This document shows positions 52,841 through 62,055 of a stretch of DNA of 64,000 nucleotides, in pieces; the first letter of the stretch is position 1; each line of letters starts with the position of its first letter. The notes under the pieces were generated by a model, which worked only from the letters and a program-made list of their open reading frames with translations, made no database searches and was not told the origin of the DNA. Origin of the DNA: Sphingomonas naphthae (lineage in GTDB: Bacteria > Pseudomonadota > Alphaproteobacteria > Sphingomonadales > Sphingomonadaceae); NCBI RefSeq assembly GCF_028607085.1, contig NZ_CP117411.1, forward strand, positions 3,162,001 to 3,226,000, read 5' to 3'. The translations under genes were made by a program, and so were the position numbers.

Positions 52841-54562
52841 ATGATGGCCGAAGAGATCGGGTCCGGCACGGGCGCCCGCCCGTCGATCATCCACGGGCTG
52901 CCGCTGGCGGAGGAACAGGGCCTGGGCGCCCTCACCCTCGGCGGCTATCTGCGCGAGGTGGCGACCCGCTACGCCGACAACGAAGCGCTCGTGATGCACG
53001 AGGCCGGCGGCGTGACCCGCTGGAGCTATGCCGAATTGTGGGCCGAGGCGGTGGCGGTGGCGCGTGCGCTGGTCGCCTGCGGGGTCGGCAAGGGTACGCG
53101 CGTCGGCGTGCTGATGACCAACCGGCCCGAATGGCTTTCCGCCACCTTCGGCACGGCGCTGGCGGGTGGCGTGGCGGTCGGTCTTAGCACCTTCTCAACG
53201 CCGGCCGAGCTGGTCCATCTGCTCAAGGATTCCGCCTGCTCGGTCGTGCTGCTCGAACGGCATGTGCTGAAGAAGGATTTCGCCGCGATCCTCGCCGATC
53301 TGGTGCCCGAGATCGCCACCGCCGCCCCCGGCGCGGTCGAGAGCCTGGCCTTTCCCTTCCTGCGTCATCTGGCGATGACCGGGCCGGGCGCGGGCGACGG
53401 CGCGGGCGCGATCGAGGGCTGGGCGGCGTTTCTGAAGCGCGGGCAGGCGGTGCCCGAAAGCCTGATCGACGCGACAGCCGCCACCGTCGCGCCGGCAGAT
53501 CCCGGCCTGCTGTTCTTCTCCTCCGGTTCGACCAGCAAGCCCAAGGGCATCCTCAACGCGCATCGCGGCGTCTGCCTCCAGCTCTGGCGCTGGCGGCGCA
53601 TCTACAACATCGCTGAACCGCTTCGCTGCTGGTCGGCCAACGGCTTCTTCTGGTCCGGCAATTTCGCGCAGGGGCTGGGCGGCACGCTGTCGAGCGGCGG
53701 CAGCCTCGTCCTGCAATCGACCTTCGCGGCCGACGAAGCGTTGCGCCTGATGGAGATGGAGCGCGTGACCATGCCGGTGTGCTGGCCCCACCAGTCCAAG
53801 CAGCTGGCCGACGCACCCTCCTTCGCCGCCACCGATCTCAGCGCGCTCAAGTTCGTCGGCCGGGATACGCCGCTCGGCCGCCACCCGACCGTGGCGACCG
53901 ACTGGCAGGAGCCGGTCGCCGCGTACGGCAATACCGAGACCTTCACGATCAGCTCGATCTTCCCTTCGGGCACGCCGGTCGCGCGGATCAACCGCAGCCA
54001 TGGCGAGCCGCAGCCGGGCAATGCGTTCAAGATCGTCGATCCGATCACCGGCGCGGTCGTGCCGATGGGCGAGCGCGGCGAGATCGCGGTGAAGGGGCCG
54101 ACGCTGATGCTGGGCTATATCGGCGTGCCGCTGGACGAGACGCTCGACGGCGAGGGCTTCTTCCGCACCGGCGACGGCGGCTACGTCGACGAAGGCAACC
54201 GCCTCTATTGGGAAGGCCGGCTGACCGACATCATCAAGACAGGCGGCGCCAACGTCTCCCCGCTGGAGATCGACGAGGTGATCGCCGCCTGCCCCGGCGT
54301 GAAGATCAGCATGACCGTGGGCGTGCCGCACGAGACCTTGGGCGAGATCGTCGTCGCCTGCGTGATCCCCTTCGCCGGAGAGGCACCGAGCGACACCGCG
54401 ATCCGCGATTTCGCCAAGCAGAAGCTCGCCAGCTACAAGGTGCCGCGCCGCATCCTCTTCTTTCGGGAGGAGGAGTTCGCCACCACCGGCAGCAACAAGA
54501 TCAAGTCGAGCGAGCTGCGAAAGCTGGCCGCCGCGCGCCTCGAAGGCGCGGACCTGGCATGA
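52841..54562 (+). CDS. AMP-dependent acyl-CoA synthetase (feruloyl-CoA-synthase-like)
   Basis: A 573-residue ANL-superfamily ligase. A3 motif FFSSGSTSKPKGILNAHRG near residue 226, A5 YGNTE, and YWEGRLTDIIKTGGANVSP with the catalytic hinge region near the C-terminus. It should activate a carboxylic acid to its CoA thioester. The closest pattern I recall is that of feruloyl-CoA or long-substrate aryl-CoA synthetases. A GGGGGAGG site sits 2-5 bases before the paired ATG codons. The stop overlaps the E2 start by four bases (ATGA). Confidence 0.9.
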   Translation: MMAEEIGSGTGARPSIIHGLPLAEEQGLGALTLGGYLREVATRYADNEALVMHEAGGVTRWSYAELWAEAVAVARALVACGVGKGTRVGVLMTNRPEWLSATFGTALAGGVAVGLSTFSTPAELVHLLKDSACSVVLLERHVLKKDFAAILADLVPEIATAAPGAVESLAFPFLRHLAMTGPGAGDGAGAIEGWAAFLKRGQAVPESLIDATAATVAPADPGLLFFSSGSTSKPKGILNAHRGVCLQLWRWRRIYNIAEPLRCWSANGFFWSGNFAQGLGGTLSSGGSLVLQSTFAADEALRLMEMERVTMPVCWPHQSKQLADAPSFAATDLSALKFVGRDTPLGRHPTVATDWQEPVAAYGNTETFTISSIFPSGTPVARINRSHGEPQPGNAFKIVDPITGAVVPMGERGEIAVKGPTLMLGYIGVPLDETLDGEGFFRTGDGGYVDEGNRLYWEGRLTDIIKTGGANVSPLEIDEVIAACPGVKISMTVGVPHETLGEIVVACVIPFAGEAPSDTAIRDFAKQKLASYKVPRRILFFREEEFATTGSNKIKSSELRKLAAARLEGADLA

Positions 54563-55299
54563 ACCAGCCGATCGCCGACGATATCGTCGCCCAGCTCGAA
54601 GCCCTCGGCATCCGCCGCGACACCTATGCGCTGAAGCCCACGCCCCGCATCCAGAAGTTCATCGCCCAGCGGCTGGGCGAGGCCGCGCGCGAGGTGCCGT
54701 CCTTTCCGCTGACGATGCACGTCCGGCTCGACGCGCTGCTGGCGGCGCGCAAGGGCTGGAATGCCGGGCATGACGCGCGCGTCTCGGTCAACGACCTGCT
54801 CGTCAAGGCGAGCGCCGCGTCGCTGATGGCGCTGCCGGCGGTCAATTCCAGCTTCACGCCGGTCGGGCTGGTCGCGCACCGTCACGCCGACATCTCGATC
54901 GCGGTGGCGACCGACGGCGGGCTGATGACGCCGATCGTGCGCGCCGCCGACACCAAGAGCGTGACCGACATCTCCGCCGAGACCCGCGACCTGGCCGCCC
55001 GCGCGCGGATCGGCCGGCTCCAGCCCGACGATTATGTCGGCGGCACCTTCACCGTCTCCAACCTCGGCATGTTCGGCGTGTCGAGCTTCGGCTCGATCAT
55101 CAATCCGCCCCAGTCGGCCATCCTGTCGGTCGGCGCGGCGGAGGAGCGGGTGGTGTCGCGCGGCGGCGGTTTCGTGGCCGAGACGATGATGACGCTGACG
55201 ATGACCTGCGACCATCGCATCATCGACGGCGCGACCGGCGCCCGCTGGCTGGCCGACCTGCGCGACCGGCTGGAAGCGCCCGACGCCTTGTTCGGCTGA
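54559..55299 (+). CDS. 2-oxo acid dehydrogenase E2 acyltransferase domain without lipoyl domain
   Basis: A 246-residue protein containing only the chloramphenicol-acetyltransferase-like catalytic domain of an E2. It has PRIQKFIAQRLGEAAREVPS, VSVNDLLVKASAASLMALPA, and the active site DHRIIDG with H219 and D223. The usual N-terminal lipoyl and peripheral-subunit (E3/E1)-binding domains are missing; the first 25 residues look like a linker. It would take the acyl group from the free lipoyl protein at 47539 and pass it to CoA. ATG overlaps the ligase stop. Confidence 0.9.
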   Translation: MNQPIADDIVAQLEALGIRRDTYALKPTPRIQKFIAQRLGEAAREVPSFPLTMHVRLDALLAARKGWNAGHDARVSVNDLLVKASAASLMALPAVNSSFTPVGLVAHRHADISIAVATDGGLMTPIVRAADTKSVTDISAETRDLAARARIGRLQPDDYVGGTFTVSNLGMFGVSSFGSIINPPQSAILSVGAAEERVVSRGGGFVAETMMTLTMTCDHRIIDGATGARWLADLRDRLEAPDALFG

Positions 55300-55491
55300 A
55301 GCCGGAAAGCGCAGACATCGGCAGGGCGATATCGGCGGTAAACCGCCGTTTTCGCAACCGTTTCTCCAGCTGCTTCAGGCATAAGCGCGCCGATCGACGC
55401 GGCATGCACGCGGACGTTGGCGTGGGGGCCAAGCCCCGCGTCGCGATCGGGAGCCGGGCATCAGACCCGGCCCACGGCAACAGGGAGACAG

Positions 55492-57876
55492 ATGATGACC
55501 ACCGCATTCAAAATGGCATGGCTCGGCAGCGCGGCGACGTTGCTGGTGACCGCGCAAGCCGCGACCGCGCAGACGGCGCCCGCCCCGGCGCCCGCCGCTT
55601 CCGCCCCCGGCGACCAGCTCGGCGACATCGTCGTCACCGCCCGCAAGCGGGAGGAGACGCTGCAAAGCGTGCCCGTCGCCGTCACCGCGATCAGCGGCGT
55701 GCAGATTCAGAACAACCTCGCCAGCGATCTCGCCAAGGTCGGCGAACTCGCGCCACAGGTGAGCATCTCGCAGAGCGGCTCGGGGACCGGCGCGCTGCTC
55801 ACGATCCGCGGCGTCAGCTCGGCGAGCAACGATTCCGGCCTGGACCAGAGCGTCGCCGTCGAGATCGACGACGTGCCGCTCAGCCGTGGCCAGGTCGTCA
55901 CCGCCGCCGTGTTCGATCTCGCCTCGGTGCAGGTGCTGCAAGGCCCGCAGGCCCTGTTCTTCGGCAAGAACTCTCCTGCCGGCGTGATTTCCCTGCGCTC
56001 CGCCGACCCGACCAACCGGTTCGAGGCCTATGGCACCGCCGGCTATGAATTCGTGTCCGACCAGGCCTTTGGCGAAGGCGCCATCTCCGGCCCGCTTACA
56101 GACGCGCTGAAGGCACGCTTCGCCTACCGGATCAGCACGATGAAGGGCTATATCAAGAATATCGCCCCGGTGGTGCGCGACATCATCAACCCCACCGTGA
56201 TCGATCCGGGCGCGATCAACGGCGATCGCGGCCCCTCCAGCCGGGACTATGCCGGCCGCCTCACCCTGTTCTGGACTCCCAGCGACGGTTTCGAGGCGAA
56301 GCTCAAGCTGCTTCTCAACCGCCAGCGCCGCAACGCCTCCAACGGCAACAGCGAACCCTTCTGCATCAACGGGCAGGTGACGCCGGTACTGCTGGGCACG
56401 ATCCCCATCCCCAATGGCGATTGCGCCAAGGATCGGGTGAAATCGCACGGCGGCGTCGCCGCGCAATATGCCGCCAACTTCCCTTATGCCAATGGCGGCA
56501 AGCCCTATCTCGATTCCGATCTGGGCCTCGTCTCGCTGACGATGACCAAGAAGTTCGATAATTTCTCGCTCTCGACGACGAGTGGCTATTACGAACAGCT
56601 GGTCAAGTTCATGGCGGTATCGGACTGGAGCCCCTTCGCCACGATCTTCGCCACCACGCGCGACAAATACAGCCTGCTCACGCAGGAAATCCGTGCCAAC
56701 AGCGATTTCGACGGGCCGATCAACCTGATGGCCGGCATCTATTACGAACATTTCAACCGGCCCTATTTCAACTCGGCCGACCTGTTCCACGTGTTCAACC
56801 CGCTGGCGAACAATTATTCCACCTCGAACATCGATACCACCACGGCGGGCGATTATTACTCCGCCTTCGGCCAGGCGACCTGGGCGATCGTTCCGACGCT
56901 GGAGCTGAGCGGCGGCGCGCGCTGGAGCTATGACGAGAAGCGCGCCCGGCTGATGAACATCGACAACAACCCCAACAGCGCGACGGGCCGCGCCCTGTTC
57001 GCCGCCGGCCGCCTGCTGCAATCGCGCTTCTCGGACAGCAACGTCTCGCCGGAAGCGGCGCTGACGTGGAAACCGAGCCGCGACCACACCGTCTATGCGG
57101 CGTACAAGACCGGCTACAAGGGCGGCGGCATCTCCACCCCGTTCCAGCTGACCACCGTCGTCGCCAACAACGGCCTCCAGTTCGAGCCGGAAAAGGTGAA
57201 GGGTTTCGAGGGCGGCTACAAGGCGACCCTGTTCGATCGCAAGCTGCGTTTCGACGTGGTCGGCTATCGCTACAATTACCGCAACCTCCAGGTCGTCTCC
57301 TACAATTCGCAGACGATCAACTTCACGCTCCAGAATGCCGCCTCGGCGCGCATCCAGGGCGTGCAGGGCTCGTTCAACTGGCTGGCCGTGCGCGGCCTGA
57401 GCCTTTCGGGCAATTTCGGCTACAATCGGGCACGCTACACCAGCTTCCCGACGGCGCCTTGCTATGTCGGGCAGACGGCGGCGCAGGGCTGCGTGTCCGG
57501 CCGGCAGGATCTCGCCGGCAAGGCGCTGCTGCGCGCGCCGAAATTCACCTATCAGGTCGGCGCCGATTACGATTCCGATCTGATCCCCGGCTGGGATCTC
57601 AAGCTGTCGGCCTCGGCATCGCACAGCGGCTCGTTCCAGACGGCGACCGATTATGCGCCGGGCGGTTTCCAGAAGGATTATTGGCTGGTCAACGGCGGCA
57701 TCCACCTCGGCCCGCAGGACGGCCCGATCGAGGTGGCGGTGATCGGCCGCAACCTGACCAATTCCTATTACATGCTCAACGCCAACGGCTGGTCGGGCAG
57801 CAGCAACGCCAACCAATATGTCGGCAATTTCAACCGCCCGCGCGAGGTGGTGATCCAGACGACGGTGCGCTGGTGA
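55492..57876 (+). CDS. TonB-dependent receptor
   Basis: A 794-residue outer membrane receptor with a signal peptide (MMTTAFKMAWLGSAATLLVT), a TonB-box-like DIVVTARKREE stretch, a plug domain (LQGPQALFFGKNSPAGVISL) and a 22-strand barrel ending in VVIQTTVRW with an aromatic terminal residue. In sphingomonads such receptors take up aromatic, terpenoid or glycan substrates rather than only iron-siderophores. It lies inside the catabolic cluster, so it may import the substrate. AGGGAGA precedes paired ATGs. Confidence 0.94.
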   Translation: MMTTAFKMAWLGSAATLLVTAQAATAQTAPAPAPAASAPGDQLGDIVVTARKREETLQSVPVAVTAISGVQIQNNLASDLAKVGELAPQVSISQSGSGTGALLTIRGVSSASNDSGLDQSVAVEIDDVPLSRGQVVTAAVFDLASVQVLQGPQALFFGKNSPAGVISLRSADPTNRFEAYGTAGYEFVSDQAFGEGAISGPLTDALKARFAYRISTMKGYIKNIAPVVRDIINPTVIDPGAINGDRGPSSRDYAGRLTLFWTPSDGFEAKLKLLLNRQRRNASNGNSEPFCINGQVTPVLLGTIPIPNGDCAKDRVKSHGGVAAQYAANFPYANGGKPYLDSDLGLVSLTMTKKFDNFSLSTTSGYYEQLVKFMAVSDWSPFATIFATTRDKYSLLTQEIRANSDFDGPINLMAGIYYEHFNRPYFNSADLFHVFNPLANNYSTSNIDTTTAGDYYSAFGQATWAIVPTLELSGGARWSYDEKRARLMNIDNNPNSATGRALFAAGRLLQSRFSDSNVSPEAALTWKPSRDHTVYAAYKTGYKGGGISTPFQLTTVVANNGLQFEPEKVKGFEGGYKATLFDRKLRFDVVGYRYNYRNLQVVSYNSQTINFTLQNAASARIQGVQGSFNWLAVRGLSLSGNFGYNRARYTSFPTAPCYVGQTAAQGCVSGRQDLAGKALLRAPKFTYQVGADYDSDLIPGWDLKLSASASHSGSFQTATDYAPGGFQKDYWLVNGGIHLGPQDGPIEVAVIGRNLTNSYYMLNANGWSGSSNANQYVGNFNRPREVVIQTTVRW

Positions 57877-57916
57877 TGCGCCCGGTGGATCGGGATACGG
57901 CGCAGGGGATCGTCGC

Positions 57917-58837
57917 ATGAAGTTCGGGGTGCCCCTGCCGATCGGCCACATCAGCCCGCCCGGCGAATTCCAGTCGATGGCGGCGGTGCGCGAGCTAGCG
58001 CAGGGTGTCGAGGCGCTGGGGATCGACGGGGTCTCGACCTCCGAACATCCCATCCCCGATGCCGAATGGCTGCGCAGCGACCCGACGGGGCACGATTGCG
58101 TCGATCCCTTCACCGCGCTCGCCTTCGTCGCGGCGATGACGAGCCGGCTGAAGGTCTACACGAACGTCCTCGTCCTGCCCTATCGCAACCCGTTCCTCAC
58201 CGCCAAGGCCGCCTCGACCCTGGCGGTGCTGTCCGACAACCGGCTGATGCTGGGCGTCGGCATCGGCTATCAGAAGGCCGAGTTCGAGGCGCTGGGCGTG
58301 CCCTTCAAGGAACGCGGGCCGCTGACCGACGAGGCGCTGGAGACGATCCGGCAGGTGTGGGCGGGCGGCCCGATCGTGAAGCAGGGCCGCTATTTCCACG
58401 CGACGGGCAACGAGGCGCGGCCCGTGCCGTCGCCCACCCCGCCGATCTGGATCGGCGGCGGCAGCGACGCGGCGATCGTGCGCGCGGCCAGGCTGGGCGA
58501 CGGCTGGATCCCCCATTTCAGCGTGCCGACCAACGACCCGATCATCATGAAGGCGTCGGTCGTGTCGATGCGGCATTTCGCGGAAAAGACCGCGCGGCTG
58601 CGCGAATTGCGCGAGGAATATGGCCAGACCGGCCCGTTCGACATCGCCCCGCGCCCGCCGGTGACGCCCAAGGCGCTCGACCGGGCCGAGGCGGACCAGT
58701 TCCTCGAAGCGGTCCACCAGCTGCACGAGGCCGGGGCGAACTGGGTGTGGACCCCGCTGCCCGCCCCCAGCCGCGCCGGCTTCCTCGAAAACGCCGCCTG
58801 GTACGCCGAAGAGGTCATCGCCCGGTTCCGGGCGTGA
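57917..58837 (+). CDS. LLM class flavin/F420-dependent oxidoreductase (1)
   Basis: A 306-residue luciferase-like monooxygenase-fold protein of the TIGR03619 kind. It has MKFGVPLPIGHISPPGEFQS, ALGIDGVSTSEHPI, the LMLGVGIGYQKAEFEALG segment and PPIWIGGGSDAAIVRAARLGDGW. Family members use FMNH2 or F420 to oxidise substrates. AGGGGA lies seven bases before the ATG. It overlaps the SDR by four bases. It shares the family, but low identity, with the protein at 59628. Confidence 0.88.
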   Translation: MKFGVPLPIGHISPPGEFQSMAAVRELAQGVEALGIDGVSTSEHPIPDAEWLRSDPTGHDCVDPFTALAFVAAMTSRLKVYTNVLVLPYRNPFLTAKAASTLAVLSDNRLMLGVGIGYQKAEFEALGVPFKERGPLTDEALETIRQVWAGGPIVKQGRYFHATGNEARPVPSPTPPIWIGGGSDAAIVRAARLGDGWIPHFSVPTNDPIIMKASVVSMRHFAEKTARLRELREEYGQTGPFDIAPRPPVTPKALDRAEADQFLEAVHQLHEAGANWVWTPLPAPSRAGFLENAAWYAEEVIARFRA

Positions 58838-59598
58838 CCCTTGCGTTCGACCTGACCGGCCGGGTGGCGCTCGTCACCGGATCGACGCGCGGGCTGGGGC
58901 TGGAGATCGCCCGTGCGCTGGGCCAGGCGGGTGCGACGGTGCACCTCAACGGCACCGACGCGGGGCGGGTGGAGGCGGCGGTCGATCGGCTGCTGGCCGA
59001 GGGGATCGCCGCGCGTGCCGCCCCCTTCGACGTCTCGGACGAAGCCGCCGCCAGCGCCGCGCTCGACGCGATCGTGGCGCGGCATGGCCGGCTCGACATC
59101 CTCGTCAACAATGTCGGCATCCGCATGCGCCGGCCGATCGCCGAGATCGACGGCGCCGCGCTGCGCCACATGCTGGATGTCGATCTGGTCGCCGCCTTCA
59201 CCCTCTCGAAACAGGCCGCCACGTTGATGGCGCGCGGCGGCTATGGCCGGATCATCAACATGAGTTCGGTCGCGGCCGATTTCGCGCGGGCCGGCGACAG
59301 CGCCTATATCATCGCCAAGGGCGCGATGAACGCGATGACGCGCAGCCATGCCGCCGAATTCGGGGCGCACGGCATCACTTGCAACGCGCTGCTGCCCGGC
59401 CCCTTCCGCACCGAAACCAACCTGCCCTTGTTCGACGAACCGGCGATGAAGGCGGTGTTCGAGCAGCGGCTGATGCTGCGCCGCGTGGGCGACCCGGTGG
59501 AGATCGGCGGCGCGGCATTGTTCCTCGCCTCGCCCGCCGCCAGCTTCGTCACGGGCGTCTGCCTGCCGGTCGACGGCGGCTTCCTCGCCGGCGGCTGA
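58834..59598 (+). CDS. SDR family oxidoreductase
   Basis: A 254-residue classical SDR starting with GTG inside the previous stop. TGSTRGLGLEIARAL (cofactor), NNVGIRMRRPIAEI, catalytic Ser and YIIAK (Y-x3-K), and PGPFRTETN show the family. It is likely an NAD(P)-dependent alcohol/ketone oxidoreductase in the same pathway. Start and end are coupled to LLM (1) and followed by LLM (2). Confidence 0.88.
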   Translation: MTLAFDLTGRVALVTGSTRGLGLEIARALGQAGATVHLNGTDAGRVEAAVDRLLAEGIAARAAPFDVSDEAAASAALDAIVARHGRLDILVNNVGIRMRRPIAEIDGAALRHMLDVDLVAAFTLSKQAATLMARGGYGRIINMSSVAADFARAGDSAYIIAKGAMNAMTRSHAAEFGAHGITCNALLPGPFRTETNLPLFDEPAMKAVFEQRLMLRRVGDPVEIGGAALFLASPAASFVTGVCLPVDGGFLAGG

Positions 59599-59627
59599 CC
59601 CGCCCCCCTTTCACCGGAGCATCCCCC

Positions 59628-60515
59628 ATGAAAATCGGCGTCATCTATCCGCAGACCGAACTCGGCGGCGATCCGCTGGCGGTGGGGCGCATCGGCGTGG
59701 CGGTCGAGCAATTGGGGTTCGATCATCTGCTGGCCTACGACCATGTCGTCGGCGGCCCGCATGATCGCGAGCCGAAATTGTGGGGGCCGTATACCGAACA
59801 TCACCCCTTCCACGATCCGTTCGTGCTGTTCGCCTATCTTGCCGCGATCACCCGGCGGATCGAATTCGTCACCGGCATCCTGATCCTGCCGCAGCGCCAG
59901 ACGGCGCTCGTCGCGCGGCAGGCGGCCGATCTCGATCTGCTGTCGGGCGCGCGGTTTCGCATGGGGGTGGGCATCGGCTGGAATTATATCGAATATGACG
60001 CGCTGGGGCAGGATTTCGCGACGCGCGGCGCGCGGGTCGGCGAGCAGGTCGGGCTGTTGCGCGCGCTCTGGTCCGATCCGCTGGTCGATTTCGAGGGCCG
60101 CTTCGACCGGATCGATCGCGCCGCGCTGAACCCGAAACCCAGGCGCCCGATCCCGATCTGGCTGGGCGGGTTCGCCGACGTGGCGCTCAAGCGCGCCGCC
60201 GCCATCGCCGACGGCTTCATCTTCGCCGACGGCGCCGCCGACGCCTTCGAGGTGACGCCGCGCCTGCGCGACTTCGTCCGCGCCGAGGGCCGCGACCCCG
60301 ATACGTTCGGGCTGCACATCAACATGCTGCGCGCCAAGACGTCCGAGGCGGTGGTGGAGACGGTCGCCCGCTGGCGGGACATCGGCGGCAGCCATGCCTC
60401 GATCAACACGATGGGGCAGGGCTTCGCCACCGCCGACGAACACCTCGATTATATCGCCGGCGTCGGCGACGCGCTGCGCGCGGCGGGCCTGCTGGAGGAG
60501 CCCGCCCGGCCATGA
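59628..60515 (+). CDS. LLM class flavin/F420-dependent oxidoreductase (2)
   Basis: A 295-residue TIM-barrel protein starting MKIGVIYPQTELGGDPLAVG with RIEFVTGILILPQRQTALVA, RMGVGIGWNYIEYDALGQDF and PIPIWLGGFADVALKRAAAI. Same superfamily as LLM (1) but a distinct subfamily. ATG at 59628 follows CGGAGC at a 7-base spacing. It overlaps the SnoaL-like gene by four bases. The pair, plus the SDR, suggests two consecutive flavin-dependent oxygenation or dehydrogenation steps. Confidence 0.87.
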   Translation: MKIGVIYPQTELGGDPLAVGRIGVAVEQLGFDHLLAYDHVVGGPHDREPKLWGPYTEHHPFHDPFVLFAYLAAITRRIEFVTGILILPQRQTALVARQAADLDLLSGARFRMGVGIGWNYIEYDALGQDFATRGARVGEQVGLLRALWSDPLVDFEGRFDRIDRAALNPKPRRPIPIWLGGFADVALKRAAAIADGFIFADGAADAFEVTPRLRDFVRAEGRDPDTFGLHINMLRAKTSEAVVETVARWRDIGGSHASINTMGQGFATADEHLDYIAGVGDALRAAGLLEEPARP

Positions 60516-60934
60516 GCCCGGCCCTGCGGATCGAGCGCGACGCGGCGATCGGCGCGCTGCTGATCCGCTACGCCACCGCGATCGACCGCCGCGACTGGGC
60601 GATGCTGGCGACCTGCTTCACGGCGGGGCTGGAGGCGGACTATGGCGCCTTCGGCCGCTGGATCGACCGCGAGGCGCTGGTGAGCCATATGGCGCGCGGC
60701 CACGACGCCTTCGGCCAGACGCTCCACCGCATCACCAACATCGTGATCGGGGGCGGCGCCGATGCGGCGACCAGCCGCTGCTATGTCGACGCGATCCTGA
60801 TGCCACGCGCGCCGGGCGGCGCGGTGCGCCACGCCTGCGGCTGGTATGACGACGATCTGGTGCGGACGGACGAGGGGTGGCGGATCGACCGGCGGCGGTT
60901 CGTGGCGGTGTGGGTGCGGGAGCAGGCGGGGTAG
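60512..60934 (+). CDS. SnoaL-like/NTF2-fold protein
   Basis: A 140-residue protein with the NTF2-like pattern: ALLIRYATAIDRRDWAMLAT, CFTAGLEADYGAFGRWI, HRITNIVIGGGADAATSRCY and a C-terminal GWRIDRRRFVAVW. Such small proteins act as isomerases, hydratases or aromatic hydroxylase accessories. It closes the plus-strand operon starting near 51754. The exact reaction is unknown. Confidence 0.85.
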   Translation: MSPALRIERDAAIGALLIRYATAIDRRDWAMLATCFTAGLEADYGAFGRWIDREALVSHMARGHDAFGQTLHRITNIVIGGGADAATSRCYVDAILMPRAPGGAVRHACGWYDDDLVRTDEGWRIDRRRFVAVWVREQAG

Positions 60935-61107
60935 GCCGGTGCGGGTAGGTTTTGGTCGTTGATTGCCGTTTTGATGACCTTGCAGGCACGGCAGCTACGC
61001 GCCCCAATAGCGGTCGTTAGTCCCGACACTGGTTAAGCGCGGAAGCTACCGACCATGCTCGTAGCGATTGAACTGAAGTTATTGGATGGAATGCCCACGC
61101 GCAGGCG

Positions 61108-62055
61108 TCATAGAGGCCGATCGCGGCTCCGGTCATATTTCGTCTCCAGTCTGCCATCGATCCAGCGCGACCCGAATGGTGACGGCGCCGGCACCCCGAG
61201 ATGCTTCGCGATAAAGTCGAGCGGCGTCGGCGATTTCGAGAAAACGAAGCTCTTGGCATCAGCAAGCATCATGCGATTGAAGCGGGCAACGCCGCGCGCG
61301 TTGATCCGTGATATCCACAGGCCGCCTGTATAGGCGTCGGGCAATGGCAGCACGTTGAAGGCCAGCTTGGGGGTCAGTGGCGCATAAAGATCGAACGGCA
61401 TCGGCCGCTTGCTCCACGGCTCCCGGGCCGTCACGCCGCCGTCCGCGAAAAGAAACTCCCGGCCACAATCCGCGATCATCAGATTGATATAGCCGCCCGC
61501 AATCGCCTCGCGATACACATCATAGAGGAAGAGCATATTTTCGAGTGCGAAGCCGCGAAAGATCGCGGGATCGACGGGCAGGCCGCTCGTGCCGTTGTTG
61601 GCCCAATGCCAGTCGGTGAGCTTAGTGAGATAGGACGGGCTGCGCACAACCAAGGCCGCAAGGTAATTTGCGATCGCATGGCGGACCGGTACGGTCAGCG
61701 GCATCCGCTCGTCATAGTCGCCGACGATGAAGCCCAACTCCTGCACTTCCTTGCGCTTGACCGGGTCACCGTGCCCCGGAAACTTCCGCCGCTCGATCCC
61801 TTCCAAGGTAAGCAGCTGTGCCAACGCGCCCGCAAACGGCGTCTCGATCTCACGCGAAAACCAGCGCTCGATGTCGCGGTCTTTGGCGCCGCTCGGATCG
61901 AGCCTCGTGTAGAGTTCGCCTTCGACGCCGACCTTGGAGGGCGGTGCGCGAAATGTCGTTCCGTCGGCACGCACGACATGGAGCATACCATCTGTTCCCG
62001 CCCATTGACCCGACTGGACCTCGGGCCACCAGTGATGTCGTTTGGGCTCGTTCAT
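61108..62055 (-). CDS. Orphan protein of uncertain family (possibly DUF4238-like)
   Basis: A 315-residue soluble protein starting MNEPKRHHWWPEVQSGQWAG. The N-terminal HH and an Arg/Lys-rich VKRKEVQELGFIVGDYDERM segment faintly recall DUF4238, but I am not sure. No membrane span or known catalytic motif. The region has noticeably lower GC than the flanks, suggesting acquisition. It is convergent with the SnoaL gene and interrupts the run of catabolic genes. Confidence 0.65.
   Translation of the reverse strand: MNEPKRHHWWPEVQSGQWAGTDGMLHVVRADGTTFRAPPSKVGVEGELYTRLDPSGAKDRDIERWFSREIETPFAGALAQLLTLEGIERRKFPGHGDPVKRKEVQELGFIVGDYDERMPLTVPVRHAIANYLAALVVRSPSYLTKLTDWHWANNGTSGLPVDPAIFRGFALENMLFLYDVYREAIAGGYINLMIADCGREFLFADGGVTAREPWSKRPMPFDLYAPLTPKLAFNVLPLPDAYTGGLWISRINARGVARFNRMMLADAKSFVFSKSPTPLDFIAKHLGVPAPSPFGSRWIDGRLETKYDRSRDRPL

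Noticed and set aside
55375-58113. 912-residue minus-strand open frame across the TonB receptor
   Set aside because: It is the antisense shadow of the receptor, which has a signal peptide, plug and barrel.
57917-60515. Firm assignment of F420 as cofactor for the LLM enzymes
   Set aside because: The family name alone does not prove it; many bacterial members use FMN, and no F420 gene is visible.
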